64,000 nucleotides of DNA from JACVRW01 sp963811055 (GCA_963811055.1 CAWEPQ010000001.1:372001-436000), one strand, 5' to 3'. Numbered from the stretch's first letter, positions 8,272 through 16,602 are shown. The notes: a model not told the origin generated them from the sequence alone. Made by a program: numbers and translations.

Positions 8272-9290
8272 GGGCGCGACTGGTGCTGATCGCCGTCTGC
8301 GCGGCCGTGCTGGCCGCGCCCGCCGCGGCCGCTCAGGCCGACGCGTTCCTGCCACCGGGCAACAAGGTCTTCTGGGGCGGGATCGGCGGCTACGACGCGA
8401 GCAACATCCGCGACTTCGCGAACCAGTCCGGCAAGCATCCCGCCGTGTACGGCTTCTTCATCAAGTGGAAGGCCAACCGGTCCGCCCTCCACTGGATCGG
8501 CTTCCGCTTTCAGTACGCCAAGGCGCAGCGCGCCCGCCTGATGCTGAACGTGGAGCCCACCCCGGGACTCAGCCCGCGGAAGATCTCCCGCGGCGGCGGC
8601 GACGGCTTCCTCACCGCGATGACGCGGATGATCGCCGACACCGGCCAGGTGACCTACATGCGGCTGCTGTCGGAGATGAACAACGGGGTGAACTTCTATT
8701 CGCCGCGCGACGAGAGCGGCCGCTCGCGCGGGCCCGCCTACAGCACCACCGCGTTCAAGCAGGCGTGGCGGCGCGCGGCGATCATCCTGCGGGGCGGCGA
8801 GGTGGCCGGCATGAACCGCCGGCTCAAGCGCCTACGCCTGCCGAAAGTGAAGACGGGCGCGGAGCAGCTCCCGGTGGCCCCCGTGGCGCTCGTCTGGGTG
8901 CCGCTCTCCTTTGGTAATCCGGAGGCCGAGTACAACCACCCGAAGCACTTCTGGCCGGGCCGCGGCTACGTGGACTGGGTCGGCACCACCTGGTACTCGC
9001 CGCACCCCAACGAGGGCGCGATGGACAAGTTCTACGACTACCCGAAGTGGCGGAGCAAGCCGTTCACGTTCGCCGAGTGGGGCGTGTGGGGCGCCGAGTC
9101 GCCGGGGTTCGTGGGCAAGTTCTTCAACTTTCTGAAGTCGCACCCGCGCGTGCGGATGGCCGTGTACTACCAGTCGGCCAACCTGAAGCCGGAGTTCCGC
9201 CTGTCGACCCATCCGCGCTCGCGCGCGGCGCTTCGCGGCGCGGTCGGCTGGCCGCGCCTGACCGGGCTCGCGCCCGAGTTCGGCGGCTGA
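8268..9290 (+). CDS. Secreted GH26-like TIM-barrel glycosidase
   Basis: This 340-aa protein has a signal peptide (MRARLVLIAVCAAVLAAPAA, cleavage near AQA-D). The middle contains TYMRLLSEMNNG, where Glu136 fits the GH26 acid/base. TFAEWGVWG is near the C-terminus, where Glu270 fits the nucleophile. The spacing of ~134 residues and strand-rich pattern agree with a (beta/alpha)8 mannanase-like fold, but overall similarity to known mannanases is low by eye. The ATG overlaps the HAD stop (ATGA), so an exported glycan-active protein is translationally coupled to two cytosolic genes, which is odd. The substrate is unknown. Confidence 0.65.
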   Translation: MRARLVLIAVCAAVLAAPAAAAQADAFLPPGNKVFWGGIGGYDASNIRDFANQSGKHPAVYGFFIKWKANRSALHWIGFRFQYAKAQRARLMLNVEPTPGLSPRKISRGGGDGFLTAMTRMIADTGQVTYMRLLSEMNNGVNFYSPRDESGRSRGPAYSTTAFKQAWRRAAIILRGGEVAGMNRRLKRLRLPKVKTGAEQLPVAPVALVWVPLSFGNPEAEYNHPKHFWPGRGYVDWVGTTWYSPHPNEGAMDKFYDYPKWRSKPFTFAEWGVWGAESPGFVGKFFNFLKSHPRVRMAVYYQSANLKPEFRLSTHPRSRAALRGAVGWPRLTGLAPEFGG

Positions 9291-9293
9291 GCC

Positions 9294-9602
9294 CTAGAGG
9301 CCAGGAATCCGGTCGCGGAGCTCCTGCAGCTCCCGGTGGAACGCGCCGATCGTGGCGTCCACATCGGTCAGCTCTGTGTGCAGCGGCTGGAGCCAGGCCT
9401 GGAGGGCCTGCACGTCGCCGCGCAGCGCCGCGATGTTGGCCGACAGCTCGTCCTCCACGCGCGGAAGCGACCTCACCGACTCGAGCAGGTCGTTGAGGTC
9501 GCCCTCGCGTTCGGTCAGGCGGCGGACGCCCTCGGCGAGGGTGTGGAGGTCGTCGAGGGCGCGCAGGACGAGCTTGGGCGGCACGGAGAGGGCGTCGAGC
9601 AT
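9294..9602 (-). CDS. Small coiled-coil hypothetical protein, 102 aa
   Basis: Nearly the whole protein has a heptad-like pattern of Leu/Val/Ile with charged residues (VRRLTEREGDLNDLLESV, LQPLHTELTDVDATIGAF), so it should form a long helical coiled coil. It has no signal peptide, transmembrane segment or Cys. The ATG start at 9602 faces the start of the HAD phosphatase gene, giving a divergent pair separated by a few dozen bases or fewer. Its stop lies 3 bases past that of the converging GH26-like gene. No function is recognised. Confidence 0.6.
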   Translation of the reverse strand: MLDALSVPPKLVLRALDDLHTLAEGVRRLTEREGDLNDLLESVRSLPRVEDELSANIAALRGDVQALQAWLQPLHTELTDVDATIGAFHRELQELRDRIPGL

Positions 9603-9628
9603 CCGGCGGAGTGTGCCAGGCTCGGCGC

Positions 9629-10300
9629 GTGCTGCTCGTGCTCTGGGACATCGACGGGACGCTCGTGGACGGGGCCGGCCAGGGGCGCCACGCCTTCGAC
9701 GACGCGTTCCGGGTGGTGACCGGGCGCGAGCCTCCGGGGCAGGTCGAGATGGCGGGGCGCACCGATCGGATGATCGCGCTGGCGATGCTGGACGGGGACG
9801 ACCACTCGCTGGCGCCGATGCTCGACGAGCTGGAGCGGGCGCTGGCCGCGCGCGAGGCGCGGATGCGCGCCGATGGCCGCGCGCTGCCCGGCGCCGCCGA
9901 GGCGCTGGCGGCGCTGGCGGAGCGGGAGCACACCGTGCAGTCGCTCCTGACGGGCAACCTGGCCACCAACGCGGCGCTGAAGCTCGGCGCGTTCGGCCTG
10001 GAGCACTGGGTGGACCTCGAGGTGGGCGGGTACGGCTCCGACCCGCACGAGGCGCGCTCGGACCTCGTGGCCGTGGCCCGCGAGCGGGCGGCGGCGAAGT
10101 ACGCGCCTGCCGTGGACACCGTTCTGGTGGGCGACACGCCGCTCGACGTGCGTGCGGCTCACGAGGCCGGCGCCAGGGCGGTGGCGGTGGCGAGCGGTCC
10201 CTACGCGGTGGAGCAGCTGCGCGAAGCCGGTGCCGACGCGGTGCTGGAGGACCTGGTGGACACCGAGGCCCTGGTGGCCGCGGTCACTGCCTCCACTTGA
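9629..10300 (+). CDS. HAD-family phosphatase (phosphoglycolate phosphatase-like)
   Basis: Motif I is LWDIDGTLVDG with both Asp residues. The cap follows, then motif II SLLTGNLATN, and motif IV VLVGDTPLDVRAAHEAGA. This layout is typical of Gph-like HAD-IA phosphatases that dephosphorylate small phosphometabolites such as 2-phosphoglycolate. Two GTG starts are possible, at 9629 and 9611. I prefer 9629 because it gives the usual short lead into the DxD strand and an AGG-containing upstream sequence. The last 17 bases overlap the 3' end of the convergent redoxin gene. Confidence 0.85.
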   Translation: MLLVLWDIDGTLVDGAGQGRHAFDDAFRVVTGREPPGQVEMAGRTDRMIALAMLDGDDHSLAPMLDELERALAAREARMRADGRALPGAAEALAALAEREHTVQSLLTGNLATNAALKLGAFGLEHWVDLEVGGYGSDPHEARSDLVAVARERAAAKYAPAVDTVLVGDTPLDVRAAHEAGARAVAVASGPYAVEQLREAGADAVLEDLVDTEALVAAVTAST

Positions 10301-10811
10301 CGCTGCAGCCCACCGGCTCGGTCTCCGGCTGGGGAGGATCCTGCCCCGCGAGCAGCGCGTCGAGCGCTTCGCGCACCCAGGCCGCGTTCTGGCCCGGGTC
10401 CATGTGGTCGGCGTCCGGCGCCCCGCGGTAGCGAAGCCGCCCGTCGGCGTCGAGCACGAACACGTCCGGCGTGGTCCTGGCGCCGAAGCCGCGCGCGGCT
10501 TCCTGGCTCTCGTCGCGCAGGTAGGGGATCGGCCAGCCGCCATCGCCCGCCACCCGCTCGCGCATCGCGTCGAGCGAGTCGGCCGGATAGCGCTCCCCGT
10601 CGTTGGGGTTGACCGCGAGGAAGCGCACTCCGCGCCCCACGTAGTCGCCGGCGGCCTCGAGGATCCGGTCGTGCCAGGCGATGGCATACGGGCAGTGGTT
10701 GCACGTGAAGACCACCACGCTCGGCTCACCGTGCTCGTGGAGCGGGTGCTCCACGCCGTCGGTGTCCGGCAGGCTCAGCTCCGGTGCGCGATCTCCAATC
10801 GCGAGGCTCAT
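10284..10811 (-). CDS. Thioredoxin-fold (AhpC/TSA-like) redoxin
   Basis: This 175-aa protein with a thioredoxin fold has active-site VVVFTCNHCPYAIAWHDR, a CxxC at the start of helix 1. The cis-Pro region RTTPDVFVLDADGRLRY follows. CNHCPY is characteristic of the thioredoxin-like peroxiredoxin-related family often annotated as AhpC/TSA. The likely role is cytosolic thiol-disulfide exchange or peroxide reduction. There is no signal peptide. It is the last of a run of overlapping minus-strand genes (helicase, cyclophilin, small Trx-like protein, this gene), overlapping the previous gene by 4 bases. Confidence 0.85.
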   Translation of the reverse strand: MSLAIGDRAPELSLPDTDGVEHPLHEHGEPSVVVFTCNHCPYAIAWHDRILEAAGDYVGRGVRFLAVNPNDGERYPADSLDAMRERVAGDGGWPIPYLRDESQEAARGFGARTTPDVFVLDADGRLRYRGAPDADHMDPGQNAAWVREALDALLAGQDPPQPETEPVGCSVKWRQ

Positions 10812-11131
10812 CGGCTCTCCTTGACTCGTCTCAGGGTCGCTCGTACGTCGGCCGGGTCGGGCACGGGCGAGATGCGGCCGTCCCGCAGCCGGTAGACCCG
10901 GCAGGTGAGGCCCTTCGGCTCGCCTTCCCCGGGAGGGACCACGTCCTCGCCGTCGATCCTGATCGTGGGCGATCCGGCGAAACCCGTACGCTCAGCGTCC
11001 TCGTCGGAAGCGATGTGCCGCACCTCGAGCACGTCCTCGTCGATCCCCTCGGCCCGGAGCGCGTCGCGCAGCTCCGCGAGCGCCTGGGGGTGGGAGGGGC
11101 AGCCCTCCCACCACAGGAGCTCAACCCTCAT
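10808..11131 (-). CDS. Small thioredoxin-like (DF-family) protein, 107 aa
   Basis: The N-terminus MRVELLWWEGCPSHP has the single-Cys GCPxxP motif at the position of the thioredoxin active site. The protein later has a cis-Pro-like GSPTIRIDGEDV and a lone Cys in LTCRVYR. This matches small thioredoxin-like proteins of the mercury/arsenic-associated DF family, whose function is uncertain. The ATG at 11131 lies inside the last codons of the cyclophilin gene (11-bp overlap), and the stop overlaps the redoxin start by 4 bases. Confidence 0.75.
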   Translation of the reverse strand: MRVELLWWEGCPSHPQALAELRDALRAEGIDEDVLEVRHIASDEDAERTGFAGSPTIRIDGEDVVPPGEGEPKGLTCRVYRLRDGRISPVPDPADVRATLRRVKESR

Positions 11132-11582
11132 GCACCTCGACCCGCTCGATGCGGGCGTCGTTCACCGGCCGGTCCTGCGCGCCGGTCTCGAGTCCCTCGA
11201 TCGCGTCCACGGCCTCCATCCCCGAGGCCACGCGGCCGAAGACCGTGTGCTTTCCGTCGAGCCAGGGTGCGGCGTCGGTGGTGACGATGAAGAACTGGCT
11301 GCCGTTCGTGCCCGGGCCGCGGTTGGCCATCGCGAGCGCGCCGCGCACGATCTTGTGCTCGTTGAACTCGTCCTCGAACTCGTACCCCGGGCCGCCGGTG
11401 CCGGTGCCCTGCGGGCAGCCGCCCTGGATCATGAAGTCCTTGATCACGCGGTGGAACACGAGTCCGTCGTAGAAGCCGTCCTTGGAGAGGGTCTCGAAGT
11501 TCTCGACCGTCTTGGGGGCCTCGCCGTCGAAGAGCTCGAGCTCGATCGGCCCGTGGTTCGTGTGCATCGTCGCCTTGCTCAC
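11121..11582 (-). CDS. Peptidyl-prolyl cis-trans isomerase, cyclophilin type
   Basis: This 153-aa cytosolic cyclophilin has the catalytic Arg in FHRVIKDFMIQGG, then GTGTGGPGYEFEDEF and the substrate-pocket segment MANRGPGTNGSQFFI. It accelerates prolyl isomerisation during protein folding. I place the start at GTG 11582, which overlaps the stop of the DEAD-box helicase gene (GTGA). This start gives VSKATMHTNHGPIE, aligning with the usual ATLKTNxGxIE N-terminus. An ATG at 11567 preceded by AAGG is the alternative. Coupling to an RNA helicase suggests joint expression in translation and folding stress. Confidence 0.92.
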   Translation of the reverse strand: MSKATMHTNHGPIELELFDGEAPKTVENFETLSKDGFYDGLVFHRVIKDFMIQGGCPQGTGTGGPGYEFEDEFNEHKIVRGALAMANRGPGTNGSQFFIVTTDAAPWLDGKHTVFGRVASGMEAVDAIEGLETGAQDRPVNDARIERVEVHEG

Positions 11583-13027
11583 CGTCTGTTCGCCACCTCC
11601 ACCCGGAGCTCCGTGCCCCGGACTAGCTTTCCGGTCACCTTCTCCGCCACCTCGGCCGCGCGACTCTCCGGCACCTCCACGAAGCTGAAGCGCTCGAGCA
11701 CCCTCACGTTGCGCACGTCGGCGTTCTCGAGCCGCGTGTTGTCCACCACGGCGCCCACCACGTCGGCCGGCTCGAGGCCCGCGCTGCGGCCGGCGCCCAC
11801 CACGAGCTTCGCGAACGTGGTGCCGTCGCGCTCGTGCGGCTTGGTGTGGCGCGGCCGGCGCGTCTCGCGGTCGCCGCGGTCCTGGGTCTTTTCGCGCTTG
11901 GGCTGTGAGCGCTTGGCGCCGTCCGCCGACCATTCCTCGAGCTCGGTGTTGGCGTTGCGCTCGATGGCCTCGAGCTCGCGACGCTGCTTCGGCGTGATCA
12001 GCGTGACCGCCCGGCCGCTCTCGCCCGCGCGGCCGGTGCGCCCGATGCGGTGCACGTAGATGTCCGGGGAGTTCGGGATGTCGTAGTTGATGACGTGGCT
12101 CACGCCCGTGATGTCGAGGCCGCGGGCGGCCACGTCGGTGGCCACGAGCAGGCGCTCGCGACCGGACTTGAAGGCGATCATCACGCCGTCGCGCGCGCCC
12201 TGGGACATGTCGCCGTGGAGCGCCTTCACGCGCACCCCCGAGTCACCGAGCCGGCGCGCCAGCCGGTCCACGCCGATCTTGGTGCGCGCGAACACGATCG
12301 CCTGGCGCGGGCGCTCGTCGCGGAGCACCTGAACGAGCGCCTCCGGCTTCCCGCGGTCGTCCACCTCGAGGTAGAACTGCTCCACGGTGTCGATCGTGAG
12401 CGTGGTGGCTCGCACCTTGATCTCCACCGGGTCGTGCATGAACGTGTCGGCCAGCCGCCGGATCTCGGGCGGCACGGTGGCGCTGAAGAGCGCCGTCTGG
12501 CGACCCATCGGGCAGCGGCGGAGAATCGTCTCCACGTCCTCGAGGAAGCCCAGGTCGAGCATCTCGTCGGCCTCGTCGAGGATCACGTAGCGCGTGGAGT
12601 CGAGGATCAGGTGATGGCGGTTGATCATGTCCAGCACCCGCCCGACGGTCCCGACCACCACCTGCGCGCCGTGCCCGAGCCGCGAGGCCTGCTCGCGGAT
12701 CGGTGCGCCGCCGAAGATGGCCACCACGTCCACGCCGCGGCCGGCGCCGTACGCGCGCAGCGCCTGCGTGACCTGAATGCAGAGCTCGCGCGTGGGCGTG
12801 AGCACGATCGCCTGGACGTTGGGATCCTCCGGGTCGATGTAGTCGACCATGGGCAGACCGAAGGCGGCCGTCTTCCCGGTGCCCGTCTGGGCCTGGCCGA
12901 TCACGTCCAGTCCGTCGAGCAGCGGAGGGATCGTCTGCTCCTGGATCGGTGTGGGCCGCTCATACCCCAGATGGGTAAGGGACTCCAGCGTGGACTCGGA
13001 GAGACCGAGCTCGGCGAACGTCGGCAT
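11579..13027 (-). CDS. DEAD-box ATP-dependent RNA helicase with DbpA-like C-terminal domain
   Basis: This 482-aa helicase shows the motifs in order: the Q motif (YERPTPIQEQTIP), I AQTGTGKT, Ia PTRELCIQ, II DEAD in VILDEADEML, III SAT, IV IVFARTK, V ATDVAARGLDI and VI HRIGRTGRAG. A charged linker (about residues 375-400) precedes a C-terminal RNA-binding domain (about 405-480, LVVGAGRSAGLEPADVVGAV) of the DbpA/CsdA type. It probably acts in ribosome assembly or cold-stress RNA remodelling. It heads a four-gene minus-strand operon. Confidence 0.95.
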   Translation of the reverse strand: MPTFAELGLSESTLESLTHLGYERPTPIQEQTIPPLLDGLDVIGQAQTGTGKTAAFGLPMVDYIDPEDPNVQAIVLTPTRELCIQVTQALRAYGAGRGVDVVAIFGGAPIREQASRLGHGAQVVVGTVGRVLDMINRHHLILDSTRYVILDEADEMLDLGFLEDVETILRRCPMGRQTALFSATVPPEIRRLADTFMHDPVEIKVRATTLTIDTVEQFYLEVDDRGKPEALVQVLRDERPRQAIVFARTKIGVDRLARRLGDSGVRVKALHGDMSQGARDGVMIAFKSGRERLLVATDVAARGLDITGVSHVINYDIPNSPDIYVHRIGRTGRAGESGRAVTLITPKQRRELEAIERNANTELEEWSADGAKRSQPKREKTQDRGDRETRRPRHTKPHERDGTTFAKLVVGAGRSAGLEPADVVGAVVDNTRLENADVRNVRVLERFSFVEVPESRAAEVAEKVTGKLVRGTELRVEVANRR

Positions 13028-13058
13028 GCGGCGATCCAGATTAGTCGGTGCCGGCGGG

Positions 13059-13385
13059 CTAGCGGCGGCGGAAGCCCCGGAACAGCCGCTTCGCGGTCTT
13101 CGGCACCGGGGGGCCGGAGTCCGGCGGCGGCGGCAGCGTGGCCACCTCCGCGCCGGTGATCGTGAGGGTCACGGCGCGCTCAGCGGTGCGCGCCACCTCG
13201 GGAGCGTCCACGAACCGGCGCACGCCGTCCGCGGTCTGCACCACGAGCCCGTCGAAGATGTGCTCGCGGTAGTTGTCGAGCACCTCCACGACCTTCCCGA
13301 CCTCCACCTCATCCGATCCGTAGACCGGCGTGCCCTTGGCCAGCGCCGTGTAGTGGACCGCGTGGCCGTCGTCGAGGGGAGACAT
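13059..13385 (-). CDS. PRC-barrel-like small protein, 108 aa
   Basis: The first ~75 residues (ALAKGTPVYGSDEVEVGKVV, then IFDGLVVQT) have the GxPVxxxDGxxVGxV pattern of PRC-barrel or DUF2171 domains. These are small beta-barrels that bind RNA or partner proteins. The C-terminus is Pro-rich then Arg/Lys-rich (KTAKRLFRGFRRR), perhaps contacting nucleic acid or membrane. It starts 3 bases after the upstream small membrane protein gene, so both are probably co-transcribed, ahead of the helicase gene. Its role is unknown. Confidence 0.65.
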   Translation of the reverse strand: MSPLDDGHAVHYTALAKGTPVYGSDEVEVGKVVEVLDNYREHIFDGLVVQTADGVRRFVDAPEVARTAERAVTLTITGAEVATLPPPPDSGPPVPKTAKRLFRGFRRR

Positions 13386-13388
13386 CGC

Positions 13389-13649
13389 TCAGACGGGAAC
13401 GACCAGCACGGCAGCCTCCTCGTGCTCGCCCTCGCCGCCCTCGTGCTCCTCGGTGGCCGAGGTGTAGATGGCCGTGCCGATGGCTGCGGCCACAAGGATC
13501 AGCGAGATCGTGCTGACGAGGCGCGCGCTGCCGTCGCTGCCGGGGAAGTTCTCGCGCGTAATTCCCACGACGGAGACGATCACCGCCCAGATCGCAAGTA
13601 TCGCGCCGCAGACGTGGAACGCGTTCACGGCGAGAAACTTATCGGACAA
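13389..13649 (-). CDS. Small two-TM membrane protein, 86 aa
   Basis: Two hydrophobic helices are visible (about residues 10-28, VCGAILAIWAVIVSVVG, and 44-62, TISLILVAAAIGTAIYT). An acidic, His-containing tail (TEEHEGGEGEHEE) follows and could bind metal. The best start is a TTG at 13649 (TTG-TCC-GAT-AAG), but no strong ribosome site is seen and an internal GTG at 13628 is possible. It precedes the PRC-barrel gene by 3 bases. I do not recognise a named family. Confidence 0.6.
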   Translation of the reverse strand: MSDKFLAVNAFHVCGAILAIWAVIVSVVGITRENFPGSDGSARLVSTISLILVAAAIGTAIYTSATEEHEGGEGEHEEAAVLVVPV

Positions 13650-13721
13650 GCGTGCAGGTTCACCGACAAATCACGGGATTTCCGGCCAGCGTGCCGATCC
13701 TGTGGACGAGTGATCGATCTC

Positions 13722-13904
13722 ATGGACAACGTCCGGCGCGCAATGGCCGCCCCACGCGGGGGAAGACCGGTTTGCCTGGTGTGCGGCCGCGCCCTCGCAA
13801 CCACGGATGACCGGCTGAGGCTGCGCGGCGGCGCGTTCGTGCACCGCGGGTGCGCGACCTACGACGCACGGCAGAGGCGCGCCGGCTCCGAGCCGGTGCG
13901 CTAG
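13722..13904 (+). CDS. Very small Cys/His protein (CxxC...HxxC), 60 aa
   Basis: From the ATG at 13722 the peptide has CLVCGRAL (Cys18, Cys21) and VHRGC (His41, Cys44), an arrangement able to hold one zinc ion in a knuckle. The rest is basic. An in-frame GTG at 13710 would add four residues. The stop codon shares a CTAG with the stop of the converging membrane-protein gene, a pattern repeated at other real convergent pairs here. I take this as support that it is coding. Function is unknown; a nucleic-acid-binding or ribosome-associated role is only a guess. Confidence 0.5.
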   Translation: MDNVRRAMAAPRGGRPVCLVCGRALATTDDRLRLRGGAFVHRGCATYDARQRRAGSEPVR

Positions 13905-14164
13905 CTCTTCGGCGCCGGCGTTCGCCCTGCCACGCGTACGCGTGCTGGAGCCTGCGGTGCCGGGTCGGCGTGCGGCCCGCGTCGCGGCGGCTGTGGCGGC
14001 CGAATGCGCGGATGGGGCCCGTCGCGGCGCGAGCCGCCGTCGCCCTCGTCGCCGGCCCAGGCCTCGGGCGGGTCCTTGGCGGCCCACCAGACGATGTAGA
14101 GCAGCAGGCCGATCGGGATCTTCAGTACCACCGCAAGCCAGAAGACTGCCCAGAAGCCGCTCAT
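13901..14164 (-). CDS. Single-TM small protein with Pro/Arg-rich tail, 87 aa
   Basis: The N-terminal ~30 residues (FWAVFWLAVVLKIPIGLLLYIVWWAA) form one or two tight membrane helices. The remainder is Pro-, Arg- and Gly-rich and probably disordered in the cytoplasm. The ATG at 14164 faces the divergent GT-C-like gene at 14243. Its stop shares CTAG with the converging zinc-knuckle gene. No family is recognised. Confidence 0.55.
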   Translation of the reverse strand: MSGFWAVFWLAVVLKIPIGLLLYIVWWAAKDPPEAWAGDEGDGGSRRDGPHPRIRPPQPPRRGPHADPAPQAPARVRVAGRTPAPKS

Positions 14165-14214
14165 CGGGAGTGATCGTACCCGGGATGGGCCAGGTCATCC
14201 AGGGATCGCAATTG

Positions 14215-14229
14215 ATCAGACAGACTGAT
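14215..14229. promoter_or_regulatory. Short inverted repeat in divergent intergenic region
   Basis: ATCAG-ACAGA-CTGAT (5-bp arms, 5-bp spacer) lies in an AT-richer patch between the starts of the minus-strand 87-aa gene (14164) and the plus-strand membrane gene (14243). It directly follows a CAATTG palindrome. The position suits an operator or promoter, but short arms like these also occur by chance. Confidence 0.25.
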
Positions 14230-14242
14230 TTACTCAGGATTC

Positions 14243-15682
14243 TTGCTGCCGGCCGGCTCGAACCCCTCGATCAGGCTGCGCGTGGCGGAGGCGGCGGCGC
14301 TCCTCGCGATTGGCGCCTTCCTGCTCTGGACCACGCGCGGGTTCACGTTCCTGCAGGACGAGTGGGACTTCATCCAGTTCCGGCTCAACTGGGACGCCAC
14401 CGCCTTTCTCAACCCCCACAACCAGCACCTCCTGGCCACCGACCTCGTCGTGTACAAGCTTCTGTTCGCCACGGCCGGGGTGGGTGACTACCTGCCGTAC
14501 CGCGTCGCCGGAGTCACCATCCACCTCGGCTGCGTGGCGCTCCTGTTCGAGGTGGCCCGCCGGCGGATCGGCACCGCGCTGGCGGCAGCCGTCGCGCTGC
14601 CGGTGGCTGTCCTCGGATGCGGTTGGTACGTCGTCCTCAACCCGTTCAACATGCAGTGGTCGCTCTCACTGGCGAGCCTGCTCGCCATCGTGCTGCTGCT
14701 CGATCGCACAGGCCGCAGATACGACGTCGTAATCAGCCTCCTGGTGCTCCTGGCGCTCGCGTCCTCGAGCTTCGGCGTGCCCGTCACCGTGGGCGTCGCG
14801 GCCTACACCCTCATAGAGCCCGGTCGCCGCCGGAGCCACTGGGTCTGGCTGGTGCCGCTCGCTCTTTACGGTGCCTGGTACCTCGGCTACGGAATGGATG
14901 CCAGCCGGGCCCCGGGCTATGAGCTGACGCTCTCCCCGGTCTACCTCTTCCATGTCGTGGCGGGAGCGGTGGGCGGACTGCTGGGCATTCCGCTCGGCGC
15001 GGAGGAGATCCCCATGCGGACCGTGCTCGTTGGAGGGGCACATCTCCTCACGCTGTTGCTCGCGGGGCTCCTCGTGCTGATCTTGGCGAAACCCTCGGTG
15101 CGCACCCGGCCAAGCCGGGTGCTTCCGCAAAGGAGCCGTCCGTCGCCACGGCTGGCGCTCGCGCTGAGCACCTGCTTCGCGTTTTGGCTCCTTCTCACCG
15201 TGTCCCGCGGCTACCTCGACTCGCCCTACGCGACGCACTACGCGTTCGTGGGGGTGGTCCTGTTGATCCTGGTGGGTCTCGAGCTCACGTCCGGGCTCCA
15301 GCTCTCGCCGCGTGTGCGGATCGCGGCCGCGGCGCTGTTGGGCGTGTCGACGCTCTTGAACGTCGCCGCCCTGACCCACTACGCAGACCTCCGCCGAGCC
15401 GATTCACAGGTGGTGCGGGCCCAGATCGGCGCGCTGCAACTGGCGCGGGAGACCGTGCCACCGGATTTCAAGCCGAACTCCGATCCTGAGCAAGCGCCCA
15501 GCGTGGTGGCGGGCCCGCTGCTCGCATCGTTGGACCGCCTCGGGTCGAAGCCCGGCTTCGACGCGGGTGAGATAGCGGCTGCCCCCAGGCCGGCCCGGGC
15601 CGCCGCCGACGCCGTGTTGGCCGCAGCGGGTCAGGGCGAGGCGGGGGGTGTGGCGGGCTGGACCGAGAAGGGGCGCCGCTAA
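14243..15682 (+). CDS. Polytopic membrane protein, GT-C glycosyltransferase-like
   Basis: This protein of about 479 aa has roughly 10-11 hydrophobic helices. After helix 1 a periplasmic-side loop carries FTFLQDEWDFIQFR. The acidic DE pair there is where GT-C enzymes (PMT/ArnT-like) hold their catalytic Asp, and FLNPHNQHL follows. This suggests a polyprenyl-phosphate-sugar-dependent transferase, but the call rests on topology and one motif. The start is uncertain: the TTG at 14243 follows AGGA closely, and a GTG at 14282 would still precede helix 1. The C-terminal ~90 residues are soluble and Ala-rich. The stop overlaps that of the convergent sugar kinase gene. Confidence 0.6.
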   Translation: MLPAGSNPSIRLRVAEAAALLAIGAFLLWTTRGFTFLQDEWDFIQFRLNWDATAFLNPHNQHLLATDLVVYKLLFATAGVGDYLPYRVAGVTIHLGCVALLFEVARRRIGTALAAAVALPVAVLGCGWYVVLNPFNMQWSLSLASLLAIVLLLDRTGRRYDVVISLLVLLALASSSFGVPVTVGVAAYTLIEPGRRRSHWVWLVPLALYGAWYLGYGMDASRAPGYELTLSPVYLFHVVAGAVGGLLGIPLGAEEIPMRTVLVGGAHLLTLLLAGLLVLILAKPSVRTRPSRVLPQRSRPSPRLALALSTCFAFWLLLTVSRGYLDSPYATHYAFVGVVLLILVGLELTSGLQLSPRVRIAAAALLGVSTLLNVAALTHYADLRRADSQVVRAQIGALQLARETVPPDFKPNSDPEQAPSVVAGPLLASLDRLGSKPGFDAGEIAAAPRPARAAADAVLAAAGQGEAGGVAGWTEKGRR

Positions 15683-16602
15683 AGCGCCGGCACTTCGTCG
15701 ATGATCGTCATGCGCCGGAACTCCTCGTAGCGCTCGTCGATCTCCGGGCGCGTGAGCGTCTGGACGCGCTCGGTGCCGAACTGCTCGACGTTGAACGAGG
15801 CCAGCACCGAGCCGAAGGTCATGGCCCGGCGCAGTGAGGCGTCGTCCGTGGGCGATCCCTCCGAGGCCAGGTAGCCCAGGAAGCCGCCGGCGAAGCTGTC
15901 GCCGGCGCCGGTGGGGTCGATCACCGTCTCGAGCGGGTAGGCCGGCAGCGAGAAGAAGCCGTCGGCGGTGAACAGCGCCGCGCCGTACTCGCCCTGCTTG
16001 ACCACCACGATGCTCGGGCCCATGTCCATCACGGCGCGCGCCGCGCGCAGCAGGGTGGGCTCCTCGGTGAGCATGCGGATCTCGTCGTCGTTCATCGTCA
16101 CGAGGTCCACCGCCCCGATCGTGCGCACGAGCGAGTCGCGCGCGGTCTCGATCCAGAGGTTCATGGAGTCGAGCCCGGCGAGCTTGGCGTCCGCGCACTG
16201 CTCGCGCACCTGGCGCTGGAGGTCCGGCTGGATGTTGGCGAGGAACAGCAGGTCGGCGCCGGCCGAGGCCTCGGAGAGCTTGGGCTCGAACTCGCCGAAC
16301 ACGTTCAGCTGCGTGTCGAGCGTGTGCCGGATGTTGAGGTTCCACTCGTACTCGCCCTTCCAGAAGAAGGTCCGGCCGCCCTCGACCTGCTCGATGTCGT
16401 CCGTGTTCACCCCGCGGTCGCGGAGCACGGCGTACTCGTCGTCGCCGAAGTCGTCCCCCACCGGTCCGACCACCCGGACGTCCGTGAAGAAGCTCGCCGC
16501 CAGCGAGAAGTGCACGGCGGAGCCGCCGAGCATGCGCTCGCGCTCCCCGAAAGGCGTCTTGACCGCGTCGAAGGCGATCGAACCGACCACAACCAAGCTC
16601 AT
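15679..16602 (-). CDS. PfkB-family carbohydrate (ribokinase-like) kinase
   Basis: This 307-aa ribokinase-fold protein has an N-terminal Gly motif (MLGGSAVHFSLAASFF) and the PfkB signature 2 DPTGAGDSFAGGFLGYLA. The latter includes the catalytic Asp of GAGD and the anion hole. A substrate lid segment occurs around EGGRTFFWKGEYEWN. It phosphorylates a sugar or nucleoside-like hydroxyl using ATP. The ATG at 16602 is chosen because upstream codons are unrelated to the fold (PfkB proteins begin just before the first VVVGS strand). It is transcribed alone, between convergent and divergent neighbours, and the substrate is not indicated. Confidence 0.88.
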   Translation of the reverse strand: MSLVVVGSIAFDAVKTPFGERERMLGGSAVHFSLAASFFTDVRVVGPVGDDFGDDEYAVLRDRGVNTDDIEQVEGGRTFFWKGEYEWNLNIRHTLDTQLNVFGEFEPKLSEASAGADLLFLANIQPDLQRQVREQCADAKLAGLDSMNLWIETARDSLVRTIGAVDLVTMNDDEIRMLTEEPTLLRAARAVMDMGPSIVVVKQGEYGAALFTADGFFSLPAYPLETVIDPTGAGDSFAGGFLGYLASEGSPTDDASLRRAMTFGSVLASFNVEQFGTERVQTLTRPEIDERYEEFRRMTIIDEVPAL

